Origin: Fibrobacter sp. UWR2
GTDB lineage: Bacteria; Fibrobacterota; Fibrobacteria; Fibrobacterales; Fibrobacteraceae
DNA length: 64,000 nt
Reading direction: 5' to 3'
Assembly: GCF_002210285.1 (NCBI RefSeq)
Contig: NZ_MWQE01000001.1
Location: 930,001-994,000 of the forward strand
The notes beneath the pieces were generated by a model. The model made no database searches. It was not told the DNA's origin and worked only from the letters and a program-made list of their open reading frames with translations. A program made the position numbers and the translations under genes. Shown piece after piece: positions 59,765-64,000 of this stretch; within the stretch, counting starts at the first letter, position 1; the number at the start of each line of letters is the position of its first letter.

Positions 59765-60361
59765 CTAGAACTTCTCGTCGTAACGGTCGTCGAATCCTTC
59801 GTCGTACTCGTTGTCGTAATCGTCTTGGTCGGGGAACCCGGTTTCAAGTTCCGTATAGCTCGGCTCCTCGATGGCGACCACCTCGACCTCGAACGTGAGG
59901 TCCTTGCCGGCGAAGGGGTGGTTCCCGTCTACGAGTACGGAATCGCGGTAAATCTCCTTTACCGTATAGATGCCGTCGCTCTCGTCCTTGTCGAGGTTCA
60001 GGTCTTCGATGAATTCGTCGGGTGTCTCGGGTAATTGGAATTCGCGGATGTCATCGTCTTGGAACATCTCGAGTTCCATTCCGATCCAGAGTTCGCCGAC
60101 CTCCTGCAGTTCCGACTTGGGAACCTTCATGATGAGGTCGTCGCGGTATACGCCGTACCCGAGGTTGGCAGGAATATCGACGGAAAATTTTTCGCCAAGT
60201 TTCCTTCCGGCAAGGGCGGCTTCAAGCCCCGGAATGATGTTGTTGTAGCCGTGAATGTACACGAACGGGTGAGTTGGCTGTATCTCTTCCAGGATGCGGC
60301 CGCTCTTTTCCATGAGTACGTAGGCTATACTGACCTTGGTCTTGTCTTCGATGACTTCCAT
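59765..60361 (-). CDS. FKBP-type peptidyl-prolyl isomerase, SlyD-like
   Basis: 198 residues starting MEVIEDKTKVSIAYVL at 60361. The FKBP half-domains (PFVYIHGYNNIIPGLEAALAGRKLGEKFSVDIPANLGYG ... ILVDGNHPFAGKDLTFEVEVVAI style) flank an insert-in-flap region, here an acidic helix-rich insert (MFQDDDIREFQLPETPDEFIEDLNLDKDE). The tail is Asp/Tyr-rich (DDYDNEYDEGFDDRYDEKF) instead of the His/Cys metal-binding tail of SlyD. Cytoplasmic folding helper by family. The start is only 30 bases from the divergent phosphoesterase start, with a TATATTTG box between. Confidence 0.9.
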   Translation of the reverse strand: MEVIEDKTKVSIAYVLMEKSGRILEEIQPTHPFVYIHGYNNIIPGLEAALAGRKLGEKFSVDIPANLGYGVYRDDLIMKVPKSELQEVGELWIGMELEMFQDDDIREFQLPETPDEFIEDLNLDKDESDGIYTVKEIYRDSVLVDGNHPFAGKDLTFEVEVVAIEEPSYTELETGFPDQDDYDNEYDEGFDDRYDEKF

Positions 60362-60369
60362 ACGGGGGG

Positions 60370-60377
60370 CAAATATA
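60370..60377 (-). promoter_or_regulatory. TATATTTG box of the FKBP gene
   Basis: On the minus strand TATATTTG, then eight bases, then the ATG at 60361. Anything further upstream is already coding sequence of the divergent gene. Confidence 0.55.
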
Positions 60378-60378
60378 T

Positions 60379-60386
60379 TAAATTTT
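60379..60386 (+). promoter_or_regulatory. TAAATTTT box of the phosphoesterase gene
   Basis: TAAATTTT, then CCTCC, then ATG 60392. It lies one base from the opposing FKBP box. Confidence 0.5.
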
Positions 60387-60391
60387 CCTCC

Positions 60392-61120
60392 ATGCTTTAC
60401 GGAATCTGTTCTGATATTCATTCCAACGCAACGGCTTTTGAGGCTGTGCTGCAGTCCATGGAAGATAACAAGGTCGAAAGGCGCGTGTGCCTGGGTGACC
60501 TGGTGGGCTACGGTGCGGACCCTGACGAATGTGTGAAATTGGCCCGCGACAATATGGACTTGTGCTTGATTGGCAACCACGATAGCGTAGCTATCAAGTA
60601 TGAATCGAGCGTAGGGTTCAACCCGTATGCCAAGCAGGCTATCGACTGGACGCAGGCGCACTTGAGCGATGAATCCGCGGAATACCTGAAGGCTTTGCCG
60701 TATATCCGCGAAGAAAACGACATTACGTTTGTGCATGCATCGCCGCTTTCTCCGGCGGACTGGGTGTACGTGACCGATCTCGAGGAGGCCCTTGATGCCT
60801 TCGACCATTTCCGCGGCACGTACTGCTTTATCGGGCATACGCATAGCCCCGTGATCGTGGCTAGCCGCCCGATGGCCATTCCCAAGATTCTCGATGAGTA
60901 CGAATATACCATTGCCAATACGGAACGCCTGCTGGTGAACGTGGGCAGCGTGGGCCAGCCGCGTGACCGCGACTGCCGTGCCAGTTGGTGCCTGCTCGAT
61001 ACCGAGACGAAGTGTGTCCGCATTATCCGCGTGGAATACGACGTTTTCCGCACGCAGGAACGCATGCGAAAGGCCGGTATGCCCGAATTCCTTATCGAAC
61101 GCCTGAGTGTGGGCCGCTAG
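60392..61120 (+). CDS. Metallophosphoesterase (YfcE/MJ0936-like, calcineurin fold)
   Basis: 242 residues. The metal-binding motifs are in order: ICSDIHSN near residue 8, CLGDLVGYGADPDECV near 35, LIGNHDS near 58, FVHASP near 110 and FIGHTHSP near 145. The family hydrolyses phosphodiesters or phosphomonoesters with two metal ions. The substrate is not predictable; long versions of this type occur beside diverse genes. rlmH follows after four bases, so the two are probably co-transcribed. Confidence 0.9.
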   Translation: MLYGICSDIHSNATAFEAVLQSMEDNKVERRVCLGDLVGYGADPDECVKLARDNMDLCLIGNHDSVAIKYESSVGFNPYAKQAIDWTQAHLSDESAEYLKALPYIREENDITFVHASPLSPADWVYVTDLEEALDAFDHFRGTYCFIGHTHSPVIVASRPMAIPKILDEYEYTIANTERLLVNVGSVGQPRDRDCRASWCLLDTETKCVRIIRVEYDVFRTQERMRKAGMPEFLIERLSVGR

Positions 61121-61124
61121 CCCC

Positions 61125-61586
61125 ATGAAATGGGTTCTTGCAGTTTTCGGTAAGGCCGGCTCGCCGTTCGTTGCGGACGAGGTGGACAAGTACGTGAAAC
61201 GCCTGCGTGGGGGAGTGTATCCGCTGGAAGTGGTGGAACTGAAGGAATCAAAACTGGATGACCGCTTGCAGTCGCTTGCCCAGGAGGCAGCCCTGTTCGA
61301 GAAAAAATTTCCCAAGTCGGAATACCGCCGTGTTATTTTGTCTGAAGAAGGCAAGCTTATGGACACGGTGAAACTCTCGGACACGCTCCGCGACCGCTTC
61401 CCGGGGAATATCGTGTTTTTGATCGGGTCGGCCTACGGCATCGACGAGAACCTGAAAAAGACGGCGGATTTGCTGCTTTCGCTTTCTCCACTTACGTTTA
61501 CGCACGACCATGCCCGCGTGCTTTTTGCCGAACAGCTCTACCGCGTGCAGATGGTGATGCAGAACCACCCATATCATCACAGGTGA
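61125..61586 (+). CDS. rlmH: 23S rRNA (pseudouridine-1915-N3)-methyltransferase
   Basis: 153 residues from ATG 61125 (MKWVLAVFGKAG), close to the usual 155. SPOUT-class features are FLIGSAYGIDENLKKTADLLLSLS and the C-terminal FTHDHARVLFAEQLYRVQMVMQNHPYHH, the RlmH signature. The protein binds SAM and methylates pseudouridine 1915 of 23S rRNA. The usual LDxxGk motif is here LSEEGKLMDT. The last codons CAC AGG TGA overlap a TCACAGGT unit repeated 96 bases downstream. Confidence 0.93.
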   Translation: MKWVLAVFGKAGSPFVADEVDKYVKRLRGGVYPLEVVELKESKLDDRLQSLAQEAALFEKKFPKSEYRRVILSEEGKLMDTVKLSDTLRDRFPGNIVFLIGSAYGIDENLKKTADLLLSLSPLTFTHDHARVLFAEQLYRVQMVMQNHPYHHR

Positions 61587-61712
61587 CCGCACGGGCTAAG
61601 TTCGGGTATTGAATTGCTCCGGTTTGCCCGTGCTCTCGCCACCGCTCCAGCTTAACGCATGGAGCTTGTGGCTCACAGGTAATCATCGTCATGGCGGGCT
61701 CGACCCGCCATC
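61587..61712. repeat. Palindrome-rich intergenic segment including dispersed repeat copy 3
   Basis: Three inverted repeats follow rlmH: GCACGGGC/GCCCGTGC (61589-61596, 61626-61633), GCTCCA/TGGAGC (61644-61649, 61660-61665) and ATGGCGGG/CCCGCCAT (61691-61698, 61704-61711). The last is flanked by GTC and CTCCC, matching the TCAT...ATCTCC family. TCACAGGT occurs at 61577-61584 and 61673-61680. The segment may also end rlmH transcripts. Confidence 0.6.
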
Positions 61713-61758
61713 TCCCTTCATTTTTCTATATTTGCGCGCGTAAAAATCGGGATTCTTT

Positions 61759-63324
61759 ATGAACGCAGAAATCGAGAAACGCCGCACATTCGCCATCGTC
61801 AGCCACCCGGACGCGGGTAAGACCACCATTACCGAGAAGTTCCTGTGGTATGGGAACGTGATTCGCGAGGCGGGCCACGTGCGCGCGAAGGCGAACCGTA
61901 GCTACACCGTGAGTGACTGGATGAAGATCGAACAGCAGCGTGGTATTTCGGTCTCGAGCTCCGTGCTGAACTTCCCGTTCGAAGGTTGCATGTTCAACCT
62001 CGTCGATACCCCGGGGCACCAGGACTTCTGTGAAGATACCTACCGCGCCCTGACTGCCGTGGATGCTGCCCTCGTGCTTATCGACAGCGTGAACGGCGTG
62101 GAAAAGCAGACCATCAAGCTCATGGATGTGTGCCGCATGCGCCACACCCCGATTATCACGTTCATCAACAAGATGGACCTTGATGGCCGCCATGTGTTTG
62201 ACCTGCTCGACCAGATTGAAAACATTCTGCACATCAAGACGGCTCCGTTCACCCTCCCGATTGGTGTGGGTAAGCTTTTTAAGGGCGTCTATTCCATCGC
62301 CGAGAACACCTTCCACACCTTCAACAAGGAAGAAGGCCACCAGGAAATCATCCAGATGGAAGGCCCGGATGACCCGCGCCTCGTGGAAATGTGCGGCGAG
62401 AACTGGGTGAACCAGTTCAAGGAAGAATACGAGATGGTCACTGGCGGTATGGACCCGTTCGACCACGAGAAGTTCCTGAAGGGCGAGATGTGCCCCGTGT
62501 TCTTCGGTTCTGCGGTGAACAACTTCGGTGTGCGCCAGCTCTTGAACGCTTTTGCCAAGCTTGCGCCGCCCCCGATGGTGCGCGAGACCGACAAGCGCCC
62601 GGTCAAGCCGGATGAAGATGCCTTCAGCGCGTTCGTGTTCAAGATTCAGGCCAACATGGACCCCAAGCACCGCGACCGTACGGCATTCCTGCGCATCTGC
62701 TCGGGTAGCTTTACCCGCGGCGAGAAGGTCTATCACGTGCGTACGGGCAGGGACATCCGCCTGGCTGCCCCGACGGCGTTCCTCGCGAAGGACAAGGAAG
62801 TCATCGACCACGCCTGGGCGGGCGATATCGTGGGTATCAACGACCCGGGACTCTTCCGCATCGGCGATACGCTGACCGACGGCGAGAAGATGAACTTCAC
62901 GGGCATCCCGGACTTCGCTCCGGAACACTTCGCCCGCGTTACCTTGTTGAACCCGCTCAAGTCTAAGCAGATGGCGAAGGGCCTTGCCGAACTTTCCGAA
63001 GAAGGTGCAACCCAGCTTTACGAACCGCTCAAGTCTGCTATCCCCGTGATTGGCGTGGTGGGTGAGCTTCAGTTCGACGTGCTCAAGTTCCGCCTGCAGA
63101 GCGAATACGGCGCCGATGTGTCGCTGGATCGCGTGCCCGCTCACGGAATCCGCTGGGTGTCTGGCCCCGAGAAGGACATGGGCAAGTTCGCCGAGGAATA
63201 CGCGATGGACTGCATGATGGACAAGGAGCGTAACCTTGTCTGCTTGTTCCCGAACGAGTACCGCTTGAACCTCGCGATGAAGAATTACGAGAACCTGAAG
63301 TTCGCGGAGACCTCGCAGGGCTAA
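61759..63324 (+). CDS. prfC: Peptide chain release factor 3
   Basis: 521 residues. G-domain motifs: SHPDAGKTT (P-loop), QRGISVSSSVLNF (G2), DTPGHQDF (G3), NKMD (G4). The N-terminal EIEKRRTFAIVSHPDAGKTT, the WVNQFKEEYEMV insert and the C-terminal IGVVGELQFDVLKFRLQSEYGADV are specific to RF3 rather than EF-G. It recycles RF1/RF2 after termination. A TATATTTG box about 25 bases upstream of the ATG is the probable promoter. Confidence 0.97.
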   Translation: MNAEIEKRRTFAIVSHPDAGKTTITEKFLWYGNVIREAGHVRAKANRSYTVSDWMKIEQQRGISVSSSVLNFPFEGCMFNLVDTPGHQDFCEDTYRALTAVDAALVLIDSVNGVEKQTIKLMDVCRMRHTPIITFINKMDLDGRHVFDLLDQIENILHIKTAPFTLPIGVGKLFKGVYSIAENTFHTFNKEEGHQEIIQMEGPDDPRLVEMCGENWVNQFKEEYEMVTGGMDPFDHEKFLKGEMCPVFFGSAVNNFGVRQLLNAFAKLAPPPMVRETDKRPVKPDEDAFSAFVFKIQANMDPKHRDRTAFLRICSGSFTRGEKVYHVRTGRDIRLAAPTAFLAKDKEVIDHAWAGDIVGINDPGLFRIGDTLTDGEKMNFTGIPDFAPEHFARVTLLNPLKSKQMAKGLAELSEEGATQLYEPLKSAIPVIGVVGELQFDVLKFRLQSEYGADVSLDRVPAHGIRWVSGPEKDMGKFAEEYAMDCMMDKERNLVCLFPNEYRLNLAMKNYENLKFAETSQG

Positions 63325-63345
63325 AAAACGTATTTTTTCGACGGT

Positions 63346-63380
63346 ATTGCTCCCGGCTTAAACCGGGAGCATCTTTTTTT
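63346..63380 (+). terminator. Intrinsic terminator of prfC
   Basis: TGCTCCCGG and CCGGGAGCA (63348-63356, 63363-63371) pair perfectly around CTTAAA, followed by TC and a run of eight T. The ...ATCT flank resembles the dispersed palindromes, so the terminator could have arisen from one. Confidence 0.9.
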
Positions 63381-63417
63381 TGTAAAAAAATATAGTTTTA
63401 CAAAAAAGGGGTCTTTT

Positions 63418-64000
63418 ATGTTATTGGAAAAGGTTTCTTTCCGGCGTTTCCTTTGCCATGCCACTGCAACAATGGCTTTCCTTCTTGCGGCCTGCGGTGG
63501 TGATAACGGGTCGAGCAGTCCTACTGAAGGTAATGGGCCGCAACCGGTGTCTGTCGAGACGGAAACGTCCAGTGGCTTGTATAGTCAGCCCGCTGATGAA
63601 AAAGGTTCAAGTTCGATATCGTCATCCAGTAACAAGGTACTGCTAATATCGTCGTCTTCGATGGATTCTGTTCCGTCCTCATCGTCATTCGAACTGCCTA
63701 GCGTGAAGGTGGATTCAATTCTTGATTCCCGTAATGGGATGAACTACAGGACGGTTAAGATCGGTTCGCAGACTTGGATGGCCGAAAACCTGAACTACGC
63801 AACAGAGACCAGCTTATGTTATGACCATGATGTAGTCAACTGTGCTAAGTTTGGACGCCTGTATGAATGGCCTGATGTGGATACGGTATGCCCGGCAGGG
63901 TGGAAATTGCCGTCGAAAGAGGATTTCGATATCCTGCTAGAGGCCGTTGGTGGCGCGGAAATAGCGGGTAAGATGCTGCGGTCTTCCTCGGGCTGGTATA
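63418..64000 (+). CDS. Fib_succ_major (TIGR02145) lipoprotein, cut by the window end
   Basis: The ATG at 63418 has AAGGGG upstream. The signal ends in a lipobox (LLAAC). A Ser-rich linker (SSSISSSS, SSSSMDSVPSSSS) follows, then the domain begins: LDSRNGMNYRTVKIGSQTWMAENLNYA (residues ~102-128), CYDHDVVNCAKFGRLYEW, CPAGWKLPSKEDFDILL. The frame is still open at base 64000, so the C-terminal part of the domain is missing from the window only. Confidence 0.88.
   Translation, partial: MLLEKVSFRRFLCHATATMAFLLAACGGDNGSSSPTEGNGPQPVSVETETSSGLYSQPADEKGSSSISSSSNKVLLISSSSMDSVPSSSSFELPSVKVDSILDSRNGMNYRTVKIGSQTWMAENLNYATETSLCYDHDVVNCAKFGRLYEWPDVDTVCPAGWKLPSKEDFDILLEAVGGAEIAGKMLRSSSGWY

Noticed and set aside
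61577-61680. Possible miniature transposable element bounded by TCACAGGT direct repeats
   Set aside because: No terminal inverted repeats next to the direct repeats, and one repeat is simply the end of rlmH.
1-64000. tRNA, rRNA, CRISPR arrays, prophage, transposases or an origin of replication
   Set aside because: Looked for on both strands by characteristic words and layout; none was found by eye.

Overview
The window looks like a chromosomal segment of a Fibrobacter-type bacterium (phylum Fibrobacterota). The evidence is the repeated Fib_succ_major lipoproteins (GQxYKTVxIGxxxWMAENLN ... CPxGWHxPS; TIGR02145), a Fsuc_second-type regulator (TIGR02147), many lipoproteins with poly-serine linkers, a GH53 galactanase, and C-terminal tails like type IX secretion sorting domains. 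No tRNA, rRNA, CRISPR, transposase or prophage was seen. Genes are dense and mostly GC-rich, apart from one clearly AT-rich stretch (about 46.0-50.7 kb).

Layout. 0-8 kb: a truncated CDS, a DUF436 protein, the TIGR03916/TIGR03915 radical-SAM DNA-metabolism pair, an outer-membrane barrel protein with an Ala/Pro/Glu arm, a secreted protein coupled to a PIN domain, and gatB. 8-12.7 kb: a TIGR02147 regulator followed by four lipoproteins that share seven copies of one CxC domain. 12.7-26 kb: IMP cyclohydrolase, ogt, a two-domain Fib_succ_major lipoprotein, DUF4321-gatA, THUMP-like methyltransferase-ung, GH53, a large repeat protein, an Fe-alcohol dehydrogenase and a YwqK-type protein. 26-42 kb: pheT; ribE-ribBA-ribH-nusB leading into DUF2723 and three GT2 genes (probable lipid-linked sugar and O-glycosylation functions); Trm112; an acidic multi-motif TPR protein; pilT. 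42-51 kb: endonuclease I, folC, xseA, then an AT-rich two-gene surface operon (papain-like peptidase with TSP3 repeats, and a repeat protein) and a decayed Fib_succ_major gene. 51-64 kb: DUF4398-OmpA-Phd, a leucine attenuator with a leuA-type synthase, more Fib_succ_major lipoproteins, an aminotransferase carrying an in-frame palindromic repeat, a GT4, a multi-branched RNA, a SlyD-like FKBP, a phosphoesterase, rlmH and prfC.

Regulatory reading. Many genes carry a TAnnTTT(G/A) box, like the Bacteroidota -7 element, only 4-8 bases before the start codon and without a Shine-Dalgarno sequence. This predicts leaderless mRNAs. The same box sits 5 bases before the first paired base of the structured RNA at 58.86 kb, an independent check of the box-to-start distance. 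Other genes have good Shine-Dalgarno sites and tight TAATG, ATGA or GTGA overlaps, so two modes of initiation seem to coexist.

Most notable items: the leucine-rich leader peptide with competing hairpins ahead of the isopropylmalate-synthase gene; the leaderless promoter class; the CxC-domain lipoprotein operon; the four-way-junction RNA; a G9 tract inside a surface peptidase gene; a TCAT-palindrome-ATCT repeat family that invades coding sequence; and the acidic (A/S)FxxxFGEDE-repeat partner of pilT.
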